A stretch of DNA of 64,000 nucleotides from CAWFXC01 sp963819735 (lineage in GTDB: Bacteria; Actinomycetota; Acidimicrobiia; IMCC26256; DASPTH01). The position numbers were made by a program, and so were the translations under genes. The stretch lies in NCBI GenBank assembly GCA_963819735.1, contig CAWFXC010000001.1, positions 806,001-870,000 on the forward strand, in the 5' to 3' direction. Below the pieces are notes generated by a model, which ran no database searches, was not told the DNA's origin, and was given only the letters and a program-made list of their open reading frames with translations. Each line of letters begins with the position of its first letter. The stretch's first letter is position 1. Below are positions 41,960 to 49,841 of the stretch, in pieces.

Positions 41960-42852
41960 GGACGGAGGCGGCGGACGACGCCGGGCACCGGTGGCGGTAC
42001 CGCGTCCGGATGCAGCAGCGACGCCAACGCCTCCACCCCCGTGACCACCCGGGGTCCCGGGCGCGAGAAATAGGCGTCGCCGTTCGCGGCGCAGACGATG
42101 CCGGCGCCCGCCAATGACGGCTCGGCGAGCAGACCTTCGCCCTCGTCGGCCGCGGCCTCGAGCCCGTAGCCACAGGGCATGAAGACGACGACGTCGGGTG
42201 CCGCGTCGGCGATCTCCTCCCACCGCAGCCGCCGGGACGCCGAGCCGGCCTCCGCCAGCGACGGCTCGCCCCCGGCGGCGTCGATCATGTCGGGCACCCA
42301 GTGGCCGCCGCTGAACGGGGGGTCGGACCACTCCAGCGCCAGCGTGCGCGGTCGGCCCCGGCCGGCGACCGCGGCACGCACCGCCGCGATCCGGTCGCGG
42401 AGCTGCATCATCAGGGCGGTGGCCCGCGCCGATTCGCCGGTCGCGGCGCCCACCATCCCCACGCACGCGACGACCTCGTCGAGGGTGGACGGGTCGAGCG
42501 AGATCACCTCAGCGCGACATCCGAGCACGTCGAGCGCGCGCTCGACCTCACCGGTCGGCACCGCGCAGACTTGGCAGAGATCCTGCGACAGGATCAGGTC
42601 GGGGGCGATCGCCGAGATGCGCGCCGCGTCGAGCCGGTAGATCGGCTCTCCCTGGGCCAGCCGCGTCGACACCTGCGCGTCGATCTCCGCCGCGCTGAGC
42701 TGATCACCCGTGAGCGCGGTGGTCGACACCACCGGCTTCGTGCGCGCCGCCTCCGGGTAGTTGCATTCGAACGTGACCGCTTCCAACGCGTCGCCGAGAC
42801 CGAGCGCGAACACGATCTCGGTGGCCGACGGCAACAACGAGACGATCTTCAC
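41956..42852 (-). CDS. BtuF-like cobalamin-binding protein, cytoplasmic type
   Basis: About 298 residues from the GTG at 42852. The N-terminus VKIVSLLPSATEIVFALGLG has the shape of the periplasmic-binding (PF01497) fold but no signal peptide or lipobox, so the protein is probably cytoplasmic. Other markers: PDLILSQDLCQVCAVPTGEV and GYFSRPGP-like YFSRPGPRVVTGVEAL. Similar actinobacterial proteins are annotated as cobalamin-binding and often stand beside a DUF5522 gene, as here. An alternative GTG at 42903 would add 17 residues and overlap that gene by 38 bases. Confidence 0.75.
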   Translation of the reverse strand: MKIVSLLPSATEIVFALGLGDALEAVTFECNYPEAARTKPVVSTTALTGDQLSAAEIDAQVSTRLAQGEPIYRLDAARISAIAPDLILSQDLCQVCAVPTGEVERALDVLGCRAEVISLDPSTLDEVVACVGMVGAATGESARATALMMQLRDRIAAVRAAVAGRGRPRTLALEWSDPPFSGGHWVPDMIDAAGGEPSLAEAGSASRRLRWEEIADAAPDVVVFMPCGYGLEAAADEGEGLLAEPSLAGAGIVCAANGDAYFSRPGPRVVTGVEALASLLHPDAVPPPVPGVVRRLRP

Positions 42853-42865
42853 CGCGTGGCTCGGA

Positions 42866-43096
42866 TCACTCGACGTAGGGACAGTGGCGACACCCGGAGT
42901 CACAGCACGTGCCCTGGTCGGCGAGGTAGGACGCGGTCAACACGAAGAGCCCGGTCGCGGGATCGGCGTAGCCCGCGTCGCCCGCCACCCGCGCGCGGCG
43001 GTGCGCGGCAAGGATCTCGACGCGGCGCGGGTCGTCGGCTGCCAGTCGCGTGGGATGCGGCTCGTCGAGCGCTCTCGTCGCCAGCCGATCTGACAT
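42866..43096 (-). CDS. DUF5522 family small cysteine-rich protein
   Basis: A 76-residue protein ending in TCCDSGCRHCPYVE, with C64, C65, C69 and C72 as likely metal ligands, preceded by GLFVLTASYLADQG. The conserved CC-x-S-GCRHCPY motif defines DUF5522. Function is not established to my knowledge; the recurring link to the cobalamin-binding protein downstream (13 bases away) suggests a metal or cofactor role. Start at ATG 43096. Confidence 0.8.
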   Translation of the reverse strand: MSDRLATRALDEPHPTRLAADDPRRVEILAAHRRARVAGDAGYADPATGLFVLTASYLADQGTCCDSGCRHCPYVE

Positions 43097-43105
43097 CCCT
43101 GCAGG

Positions 43106-43576
43106 CTACGGCGCGTCGACTGCTTCGATCCGGAACACGGGATGATCGGGGCCGATCCGTTGCAGGTCCGCGTCCGACGACGTCGCACTCACGCCGTCGA
43201 AGAAGACGCCGACCTCGGCCTTCCAGCGCTTGAGGTACGCGCGCAGGATCGGCACCTTTTCGGCATCGGTGATCTCGGTGGCCCGGAATTCCTCCGTGCG
43301 CTTCCCGAGCCGCAGCTCGCCGGTACCGGCGACGCGCAGGTTGCGGACCCACTGCGTGACGCCCCGCGGGGCAACGAGGAAACGCTGCCCGTCGTGCTCG
43401 AGGAGGTTCACCGGAGTGGTTCGCCATTCGCCGCTGGTTCGCCCGCGCACCCGCAGCTCGCGAGAACCCCACACGCTCACGCCCGAGCGCGTGAGCAACG
43501 CGATCGCGCGGTTGAACACGTTCCGGGTGAACCAGCCCGGCTCCTTGTAATGCGGCGCGGGCTCGGCGTCGGGCAT
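43106..43576 (-). CDS. Deazaflavin (F420)-dependent nitroreductase family protein
   Basis: A 156-residue split-barrel protein of the Ddn/PF04075 family. It contains LRVRGRTSGEWRTTPVNLLE (41-60), LVAPRGVTQWVRNLRVAG and a helical C-terminus. These enzymes bind F420H2 and reduce quinones or other acceptors. It lies 9 bases before the DUF5522 gene on the same strand. A second, distinct family member is at 60847. Confidence 0.85.
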   Translation of the reverse strand: MPDAEPAPHYKEPGWFTRNVFNRAIALLTRSGVSVWGSRELRVRGRTSGEWRTTPVNLLEHDGQRFLVAPRGVTQWVRNLRVAGTGELRLGKRTEEFRATEITDAEKVPILRAYLKRWKAEVGVFFDGVSATSSDADLQRIGPDHPVFRIEAVDAP

Positions 43577-43618
43577 CGTGGGGGCTCCGGTCTCGAGGGG
43601 CTGGGTTCGAGCAGCCTC

Positions 43619-44359
43619 TCACGCGGGCCGGTGCCCGACCACGACGCGCAGGCCCACGGGTGGCGATTCCGCGCCGAACGCGGGCAGGACCGTCGCTACG
43701 ACGCCGTGTTCCCGGAGGAGCGCCGGCACCCGATTCGTATCGATCAGCACGTTGTCGTGCCGTTCGTCGTCGCGGCGCCAGGTGCCGTCGGGGGCGCGAA
43801 CGAACGTCGTCATCTCCCGCACGAACCGGTCCGGTGACGGCACCGACGTCTCCGTGATGATCGCCCAGTCGTCGCCGACGCGACCCTGGATCGGTGCGTC
43901 GATGCGCACGCTCCCCCACTCGAGATCGCAGAGATCGAGGGCGACGACCCCGCCCGGACGCAGCGCCTGCGCGACGGCCACGAGCGCGCGATCGAGGGCG
44001 GGCTCGTCGGGCAGGTAGCTGAGGACGTGCCCGATCGACACGATCGCGTCGGCCGGCGGGAGTGGGTCGTCGGGGAGGGTGAGGGGGCGGATCTCTTCCG
44101 CGTCGGGCACGGTGGATCGCGCCAGGTCGAGCATCGCGGGTGACGCGTCAGTCGCGATCACTCGGTGACCGGCGTCGACGAGATACCGCGTGAGCAGGCC
44201 ACTCCCGCAACCGAGCTCGAGCACCAGCCCGTCGCGGGCGCGCACCGCGGTGAGCAGCTCGAGGATCCCCGGCGCGCTCGCGTCGGCGTGGAAGCCGTAC
44301 CCGCGATGGTGGACGAGCGCGAGATCGGGTCGGTAGTACGGCGCGCCGCTCGCGTCCAC
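43619..44359 (-). CDS. Class I SAM-dependent methyltransferase
   Basis: A 246-residue Rossmann methyltransferase: motif I VLELGCGSGLLTRYLVDAGH (46-65), the acidic loop VIATDASPAMLDLAR and the post-motif PADAIVSIGHVLSYLPDEPA. The RWRRDDERHDNVLID segment near the end belongs to a family acting on small molecules. Target unknown. 8 bases separate it from the SRPBCC gene upstream, so the run 45226-41956 on the minus strand may be one operon of unrelated small genes. Confidence 0.85.
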   Translation of the reverse strand: MDASGAPYYRPDLALVHHRGYGFHADASAPGILELLTAVRARDGLVLELGCGSGLLTRYLVDAGHRVIATDASPAMLDLARSTVPDAEEIRPLTLPDDPLPPADAIVSIGHVLSYLPDEPALDRALVAVAQALRPGGVVALDLCDLEWGSVRIDAPIQGRVGDDWAIITETSVPSPDRFVREMTTFVRAPDGTWRRDDERHDNVLIDTNRVPALLREHGVVATVLPAFGAESPPVGLRVVVGHRPA

Positions 44360-44367
44360 GGGCGCGC

Positions 44368-44850
44368 TCAGGCGTCGACGAGATCGGGTCGGTACTCCGG
44401 GTGTTCACTGAGCCAGCTCGACGCGCGCCGCATGCTGGCTTCGTTGTTCTTGTTGATGAACTTGTAGATGGGCCCCTCGAACCACTTGAACGGAGCTTGC
44501 GTGAGGTTGTACCGCTCGTCGAAGCGGAAGCGGGTCTGGTTCGGCCCGATCGGCTCCAGGCGCACGTGACCGACCTGGTCGTTCCCGGGGCTCTTCGAGA
44601 TCATCGTGTACGTGTAGCCGCGTTCCGGCTCGACGTCGGTGACGAGCTCGAGCGCAGCCCCCTGGCGGCCGAACGGCATCCTGTAGATCACCCGGCGGAG
44701 CCGGCCGTTGTGGTCCTCGTCGCCCGGGAAGATCACTTCGACGCGTTGCACCATCGGCGCGTAGTCGGTCCAGCGGTCGTAGTCCTGGAACAGCGCCCAC
44801 ACGCGCGCCGCGGAGTGCGGCATCACGAACGAGTACTCGTGCTCACGCAC
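44368..44850 (-). CDS. SRPBCC (START-like) family protein
   Basis: A 160-residue polyketide-cyclase/START-like fold protein beginning with EYSFVMPHSAARVWALFQDY (4-23), then a strand-rich core including FGRQGAALELVTDVEPERGY and HVRLEPIGPNQTRFRFDERY. These proteins bind hydrophobic ligands in a deep pocket. It overlaps the upstream PNPOx-like gene by 8 bases. Role in this genome cannot be read from sequence. Confidence 0.8.
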   Translation of the reverse strand: MREHEYSFVMPHSAARVWALFQDYDRWTDYAPMVQRVEVIFPGDEDHNGRLRRVIYRMPFGRQGAALELVTDVEPERGYTYTMISKSPGNDQVGHVRLEPIGPNQTRFRFDERYNLTQAPFKWFEGPIYKFINKNNEASMRRASSWLSEHPEYRPDLVDA

Positions 44851-45226
44851 TCGTCGCGTCCGATTGGAATACGGGCACGCAGTCGCTCCCGCCCCTGCTC
44901 GCGGGACGGTGCAGCACGGCGCTGGTCGGCCGCAGCCGCAGCCACCGCTTCCCGTCGGCGGTCGTGGTCGAGCTGGTGGCGTCGGCGTCGACGATGAGGC
45001 TGAAGCCCTCGTCCTCCATCGGCGGCCACACCAACGAGACCAGCGGTCGGTCGGTGGCGTTGGCGACGGTGCGGTTGCCCGCCGGGACCACCAGCTCGTC
45101 GGCGTCCCACTGCACGGTCACCGCAGTGCTGTGCGGGCGATCATCCGCCGAGACGGTCAGGAGATACGCGAAACCGAAACGGGAGATCTCGTCGCGGAGC
45201 GCGTCGAGCGACACGGGAATGCTCAT
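44843..45226 (-). CDS. Pyridoxamine 5'-phosphate oxidase-fold protein
   Basis: A 127-residue split-barrel flavin/F420-binding protein: ISRFGFAYLLTVSADDRPHS (15-34) then VQWDADELVVPAGNRTVANA, typical of the PNPOx-like superfamily. It could bind FMN, F420 or heme breakdown products; the B6 oxidase function itself is unlikely for a protein this short. ATG at 45226. Overlaps the SRPBCC gene. Confidence 0.75.
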   Translation of the reverse strand: MSIPVSLDALRDEISRFGFAYLLTVSADDRPHSTAVTVQWDADELVVPAGNRTVANATDRPLVSLVWPPMEDEGFSLIVDADATSSTTTADGKRWLRLRPTSAVLHRPASRGGSDCVPVFQSDATSA

Positions 45227-45301
45227 ACGCACACGGTAGAGCCCTCGGTCGCCCCGGGCCAGAGCCTGGATGCAGCGGGCGGGACCCGGCAAGCTGGGTC
45301 G

Positions 45302-46027
45302 GTGGAGCCGAGCCCGACCGTCGATCGCATCGCGTTCGTGTGCGCCATGCCGATGGAGGTCACGCCGCTCGTGCGGAAGCTCTCGCTCACCCAGGCGCAG
45401 ATCGGTCGCGTCGCGACCTACGTGGGGACGCTGGGCGATCGTCCGGTGGTCGCGGTGGTCACGGGCATGGGCACCCGACGGGCGCGCGCGGGAGTCGAGC
45501 GCCTGCTCGACGCGGTCCCGGTCGCCCACGTCTTGGTGGTGGGGATCACCGGCGCGGTCGAGAACGTGACCCGCATCGGCACCGTCGTCGTACCCGAGGT
45601 CGTCGTGCACGCCGGCGCCGGCACCGAGCACCGCCCCGCTCCCCTCGGCGACCACGCGCCCGTGGGCACGATGTGGACAGCCGACGAGCTCATCACCGAC
45701 CTCGATGTGCTCGCCGAGCTCCGGGGTCGTGGTGTCGTGTCGCTCGACATGGAGACCGCCGCCGTCGCGCAGGTCTGCGCCGCGCGGGGCGTTCCGTGGT
45801 CGGTGTTCCGGGCGATCAGCGACCGCGCCACCGACGGCAGCGTCGACCCCGAGGTGTTCCGGCTGAGCAACCAGGACGGGACGCCCAACGGCCGGGAGAT
45901 CGTGCGGTACTTCGCCCGGCACCCGGGTCGCGTGCCCCGCACGATGCGGCTGGCGCGCGGAGCCCGCATGGCCGCCGACGCCGCGGCCGACGCCGCGATC
46001 CGTGCGTGCGCCGCGATCCCTTCGTGA
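45302..46027 (+). CDS. Nucleoside phosphorylase superfamily (MTA/SAH nucleosidase-like)
   Basis: A 241-residue protein of the PNP/MTAN fold. RIAFVCAMPMEVTPLVRKL (9-27) is the usual first strand and helix, VVGITGAVENVTRIGTVVVP the mid-protein glycine loop, and VSLDMETAAVAQVCAARGVPW contains the signature MET-A motif that binds ribose; the following FRAISDRATD supplies the purine-binding aspartate. It hydrolyses or phosphorolyses a purine nucleoside. Start GTG at 45302; no good RBS. Divergent from the small-gene run. Confidence 0.82.
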   Translation: MEPSPTVDRIAFVCAMPMEVTPLVRKLSLTQAQIGRVATYVGTLGDRPVVAVVTGMGTRRARAGVERLLDAVPVAHVLVVGITGAVENVTRIGTVVVPEVVVHAGAGTEHRPAPLGDHAPVGTMWTADELITDLDVLAELRGRGVVSLDMETAAVAQVCAARGVPWSVFRAISDRATDGSVDPEVFRLSNQDGTPNGREIVRYFARHPGRVPRTMRLARGARMAADAAADAAIRACAAIPS

Positions 46028-46033
46028 AGCGAC

Positions 46034-46849
46034 CTACGTGAAGTCGGAGCCCCCGTCGACGTTCACGTCGGCGCCGGTCATGTAGCTGTTCACGCGCGAT
46101 CCGAGGAACGTGATCACGGTGCCCAACTCGCGCGGCTCGCCCGCGCGACCAAGCTGCGACGGATGCCCGAACTCCTCGTCGATCACGCGCATCGCGTCCC
46201 ACACACTGTCGGGATCGATCCCGCGCTCGGCTGGGAACGAGCGCAGGTAGCTCCGCATCCCGTCGGTGAGCACCGATCCCGGTGAGACCGTGTTCACCAG
46301 GATCTGGTCGGGTGCGAGCGCCAGTGAGAGGTTCTTTCCCACGCTGGTCATCGCCGCCTTCGCCGCGGTGTACGCGATCATGCCCGGCGATTGCCGCTTG
46401 GTGGAGTGAGCCGACACGTTCACGATCCGGGCCCACTCCGCCGCCCGCATCCACGGGACCGCCGCCCGCACGCAGCGCACCGCGCTCAGCATCCCGATGT
46501 CGAATGTGGCGTGCCATTCCTCGTCGTCGAGCGCGTCGAATGCCTTGGAAACGCCGACGTCGATCGGCCCGGCCGCGTTCACCAACGTGTTGATCGCGCC
46601 CCAGCGCTCGCCGATCTCCGCGAACACCGTTTCGATGCGACCGGCGTCGTTGAGGTCGGCGGCGACGCCCAACGGGTCAGGGCTCCCCTGCTCCCGCAGC
46701 GAGTCGACGGCGGCGTCGAGCTCCGGACGCGAACGGGCGAGCACCGCGACGTTCGCGCCCTCGGCCGCGAAGCACTCGGCCGCGGCGCGGCCCATGCCTC
46801 GCGTCCCACCACTCACGACGACGAATGCACCGCTCAGGCCCAGGTCCAT
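46034..46849 (-). CDS. SDR family oxidoreductase
   Basis: A 271-residue SDR: SGGTRGMGRAAAECF (13-27) cofactor loop, VNAAGPIDVGVSKAFDALDD, NVSAHSTKRQSPGMIAYTAAK with Ser-Tyr-Lys, and SYMTGADVNVDGG at the C-terminus. It stands 18 bases after another SDR on the same strand. Two adjacent SDRs with different substrate loops suggest successive oxidation steps or alternate stereochemistry. Substrate unknown. Confidence 0.85.
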   Translation of the reverse strand: MDLGLSGAFVVVSGGTRGMGRAAAECFAAEGANVAVLARSRPELDAAVDSLREQGSPDPLGVAADLNDAGRIETVFAEIGERWGAINTLVNAAGPIDVGVSKAFDALDDEEWHATFDIGMLSAVRCVRAAVPWMRAAEWARIVNVSAHSTKRQSPGMIAYTAAKAAMTSVGKNLSLALAPDQILVNTVSPGSVLTDGMRSYLRSFPAERGIDPDSVWDAMRVIDEEFGHPSQLGRAGEPRELGTVITFLGSRVNSYMTGADVNVDGGSDFT

Positions 46850-46867
46850 GGCGTGTGTTCCCTCTCG

Positions 46868-47728
46868 TTAGGGGGCGATCGGGCGGTTGGTCCACACGCG
46901 CCCGGGTCGCGAATCGGACTTGAACCATCCGCCGGCGGCGCCGGTCCCGCCGTCGGTCGGAATGGTGTGGCCGGTCACGAAGGCCGACAGGTCGGAGGCC
47001 AGGAACAACAGCACGCGCGCCTGGTCGTCGCCCACGCCCATCCGGCCTACGGGCACCCAGTTGGGCCAGAGCGCCTGCTGCTCCGGGGGGAGCCACTTGG
47101 TGTAGTTCACCTGGATCGATTCGGTGACGTCGGGGCCGATCCCGTTCACCCGCACCCCGTAGTTCCCGATCTGCACCGCCAGACACTTCGTGAACTGCAC
47201 CACTGCCGCCTTGAGCGCGCCGTAGACGGGCTCCGCCGGGTAGCCCCGCAGCCCTTCCACCGACGAGACGTTGATGATCGATCCGCTGCCTTCCTCGATC
47301 ATCGACGGGAGGAACGCATGCGTGACCGACAGCACGTGCAGGAAGTTCACCTGGTACAGCTCGTCCCACAACGCGGGATCGCTGTTCACGAATTCATCGA
47401 CGAACCGCACCCAGTGACCGACGTTGTTCACGAGCACGTCGACGCGGCCGTGCGCGCCGAGCACCGCGTCGCGCAGCGCGGTCACCTGATCGGCGACGCG
47501 CACGTCGGCGACGATCGCCTCCGCCGATCCGCCCTCGGAACGGATCGACGCCACCGCTTCGTCGGCCAGCGTCTCGTCGATGTCGACGATCACGACGTGC
47601 GCACCGTGCCGGGCGAACAGCCGCCCACCCGCGGCACCGATACCACCGCCCCCACCCGTGATGACCGCGACCCGCCCCTCCAGCAAAGCCCCCGGCCCAT
47701 CCACCAACAACCCCGAATCCAAAATCAT
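46868..47728 (-). CDS. SDR family oxidoreductase
   Basis: A 286-residue SDR: TGGGGGIGAAGGRLFARHG (22-40) cofactor loop, IVDIDETLADE (NAD-type aspartate), VNNVGHWVRFVDEFVNSDPA, NVSSVEGLRGYPAEPVYGALK with the catalytic residues, and TGHTIPTDGGTGAAGGWFKS at the end. ATG at 47728 is followed upstream by a 275-base divergent region to the BKACE gene. Together with the 46034 SDR it could act on the beta-keto acid handled by the divergent BKACE enzyme; that link is inference. Confidence 0.85.
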   Translation of the reverse strand: MILDSGLLVDGPGALLEGRVAVITGGGGGIGAAGGRLFARHGAHVVIVDIDETLADEAVASIRSEGGSAEAIVADVRVADQVTALRDAVLGAHGRVDVLVNNVGHWVRFVDEFVNSDPALWDELYQVNFLHVLSVTHAFLPSMIEEGSGSIINVSSVEGLRGYPAEPVYGALKAAVVQFTKCLAVQIGNYGVRVNGIGPDVTESIQVNYTKWLPPEQQALWPNWVPVGRMGVGDDQARVLLFLASDLSAFVTGHTIPTDGGTGAAGGWFKSDSRPGRVWTNRPIAP

Positions 47729-47784
47729 CCAGCCCAGCTCCCCAGCTCACATCATCGTGCCGCGCGACCCAGCGGTCGCCCGGC

Positions 47785-47803
47785 AAGGGATGCATAAAGT
47801 ATC
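47785..47803. promoter_or_regulatory. AT-rich inverted repeat GGGAT-N9-ATCCC
   Basis: Arms GGGAT and ATCCC flank GCATAAAGT in the divergent region, 57 bases upstream of the minus-strand SDR. Read on the minus strand, 47788-47802 is GGATACTTTATGCAT, which shares 12 of 15 bases with GGATACATTATGTAC upstream of the P450 gene (51788-51802). A shared promoter element or operator is likely. Confidence 0.45.
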
Positions 47804-47845
47804 CCCGCGGTCGGAACCCAAGGCGCCGAGGCCCGAAGGGCGCAG

Positions 47846-47941
47846 GCGGCCGCCGAGGTCGCCGCCCGCAGCGAGTGTGCGAAGCGAGCCGCCAGGCGAG
47901 CGGAGCCGCGAACGAGCGAGGACGGTGGCCTCGGCGGCCGC
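47846..47941. repeat. 13-base perfect inverted repeat, 70-base spacing
   Basis: GCGGCCGCCGAGG at 47846-47858 is the exact reverse complement of CCTCGGCGGCCGC at 47929-47941, in the divergent 275-base gap between the SDR and BKACE genes. The rest of the gap (47729-48003) holds no convincing gene. The repeat could fold the leader of the BKACE transcript or bind a dimeric regulator. Confidence 0.55.
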
Positions 47942-48003
47942 CGACCAACCCCAGGCAGAGAGGAACCGCACACCATGGACACCAAAGCCCTGAGGGCAAC
48001 CAC

Positions 48004-48906
48004 ATGAGCCTCGCCGACCAAGGCAAGACCATCATCGAGGTCGGGATCAACGAATTCACCACCAAGGCCCAGAACCCGAGCTCGCCCTACGGCGCGGAAG
48101 AGGTGGCGGCCGACATCATCGACTGCGCGCGCGCCGGCGCCGCGGTCGCGCACTTCCACGCCCGAGAGGACGACGGCTCGCAAAACTGGACCGGCGCCGA
48201 CATCTACCTGCATGCGATGGAGCTCGTCGCGGCGGAATCCGACATCGTCACGTATCCGAGCTACTTCCGCGACCACTCCCACGTGTGGGAGCTGGCGGCG
48301 CGTGCGCCCGGTGGTCCGAGCTCGGTACTGGCCTCGTTCGACGTCCCGCAGGAGGTCGTCGGGCCCCGCCTGTGGAACGAGACCCTCTGCACGTTCGAGG
48401 ACCCGCCGTTCGACACCGTGGGCGGCGACGCCCCGCCCGACCCGCTCGCCGAGATGGCCGCGCGCGGGGTGCACCCGACCGTCAACGTGTTCGACGTCGG
48501 CGAAGCCCGGTGGCTGACCCTCGCCGTCCGGGCGGGGATGTTCCCCACCCCTCTCTATGTCAAGCTCTTCCTGTGCGAGCAGCTGGTGAACGGCCCGTTC
48601 GCCGATCCGAGCGGCATCGACGCCTATCTCTCGCAGCTGCCGGCGGAGCTCGACCTCGAGTGCTGCATCGTGCCCTACACGATGATGGATCCGGCTCAGG
48701 CCGACGACCTCCTGCGCGCTGCGCTCGCCCGTCGTCTCCACGTGCGCGTCGGCATCGGCGACAGCCCCTACGCGTACCCGAGCGCGAAGAACGCCGAGCT
48801 GGTCGCGCGTGCGGTCGACCTGGTCGCGGAAGCCGGGCTCACGCCCGCGACTCCCGCCGACGTGCGGAACCGCCTCGGGCTGGCCGCGTTCGCGGGGCGC
48901 CCGTGA
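48004..48906 (+). CDS. Beta-keto acid cleavage enzyme (BKACE, DUF849)
   Basis: A 300-residue TIM-barrel Zn enzyme of the 3-keto-5-aminohexanoate cleavage family. The metal motif AHFHARE at about 49-55, a second region GVHPTVNVFDVGEARWL near 155-171 and VRVGIGDSPYAYPSAKNAELV near 240-260 mark the family. BKACE members condense a beta-keto acid with acetyl-CoA (or another acyl-CoA), giving acetoacetate plus a new CoA ester. ATG at 48004 is preferred; upstream in-frame sequence is a long GC-rich leader. It is tightly coupled (GTGA overlap) to a gene of unknown family. Confidence 0.85.
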   Translation: MSLADQGKTIIEVGINEFTTKAQNPSSPYGAEEVAADIIDCARAGAAVAHFHAREDDGSQNWTGADIYLHAMELVAAESDIVTYPSYFRDHSHVWELAARAPGGPSSVLASFDVPQEVVGPRLWNETLCTFEDPPFDTVGGDAPPDPLAEMAARGVHPTVNVFDVGEARWLTLAVRAGMFPTPLYVKLFLCEQLVNGPFADPSGIDAYLSQLPAELDLECCIVPYTMMDPAQADDLLRAALARRLHVRVGIGDSPYAYPSAKNAELVARAVDLVAEAGLTPATPADVRNRLGLAAFAGRP

Positions 48907-49841
48907 CCGCGGCGCGCCTCTTCTCCGACGACGCCCTGGCCGCGCTGGCCGAGCCGCCGGCCGTCGGCATCCGCGCCCTCCTCGAGGCCGGCGAGCTCGG
49001 CACCGCGGAGTCAGCGGTGGTCAGTGCCGATCGGGCTTGCCGCGACAGCGTCGCCGGTTACCACGGGTGGGTGGCGTCGACCATCCGTCACGTGTTGGAA
49101 CGCGACGTTGCCGACACCCCTCCTCTCATGACCGCGATCGCCGACTTCTACGCGCACTACCCGGGCGATGCCCACGTGTTCGCGGAACCGCCGACGGTCA
49201 GCGTCGACGAGGTGATCGAACGCGTCCGCGCCGGTGACACCGATGGCGCGCTCGCAGCTTTCGCGGCGCGCGGCGACGCCTGGCGCGCCCGCAACGACGT
49301 CGGACGCGACCTCGTGTCGGCGTTGCTCTCGTTCGTGTACCGCCGTCACGGGGTCGACGAGTTGGAGGCCGCGCTCCGGCGCGGCGGCAACGACACCCTC
49401 GTCGCGTGGATGGACACCGACATCAGCCGTCCCCCGGAGAAGCGTCTCGTCAGCACCACGCGCATGCTGCACGGGCACTTCACCGAGTTCCGGCTCTCGG
49501 AGGACGACGAGAAGTTCGTCATCCATCAGGACGTCTGCGGCACGTGCGCGCGCCAGATCGCCGACGGTCGCTACTCGCCGCCCTTGGATCTCGCGGTCGT
49601 CGCCGAGCGTCACCTGGTGACCGGTGGCCGGGGCGGCACGCCGATCTACCGCGCGCACGTCCCCGTGATGCACGTGGCCATGCCGCGCGAGCGCATCGGC
49701 GTGCCGTGGCCGCTCCCCCTCTGCCCCGCTGGCCTGGATACCGGAGTGTGCGACAGCTACCTCTACAAGGATCCGTACGACCCGCGGGCCAACGCGGCGG
49801 CCGACGGCGACCGCGGCTGGATCACGGAGCCGAGTTCCTAG
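48903..49841 (+). CDS. Uncharacterised Cys/His-rich protein coupled to BKACE
   Basis: A 312-residue protein I do not recognise. The N-terminal half is helical (LAALAEPPAVGIRALLEAGE onward). The C-terminal half holds clustered potential metal ligands: H190 and H192 (MLHGHFTEF), H208, C212 and C215 (HQDVCGTCARQ), H252 and H257 (AHVPVMHVAMP), C274 and C283. There is no signal peptide or membrane segment. GTG at 48903 lies within the BKACE stop (GTGA), so translation is coupled and a shared complex or pathway is likely. The convergent crotonase overlaps its end by 4 bases. It could be a metallo-hydrolase or redox protein; I will not name a function. Confidence 0.7.
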   Translation: MTAARLFSDDALAALAEPPAVGIRALLEAGELGTAESAVVSADRACRDSVAGYHGWVASTIRHVLERDVADTPPLMTAIADFYAHYPGDAHVFAEPPTVSVDEVIERVRAGDTDGALAAFAARGDAWRARNDVGRDLVSALLSFVYRRHGVDELEAALRRGGNDTLVAWMDTDISRPPEKRLVSTTRMLHGHFTEFRLSEDDEKFVIHQDVCGTCARQIADGRYSPPLDLAVVAERHLVTGGRGGTPIYRAHVPVMHVAMPRERIGVPWPLPLCPAGLDTGVCDSYLYKDPYDPRANAAADGDRGWITEPSS

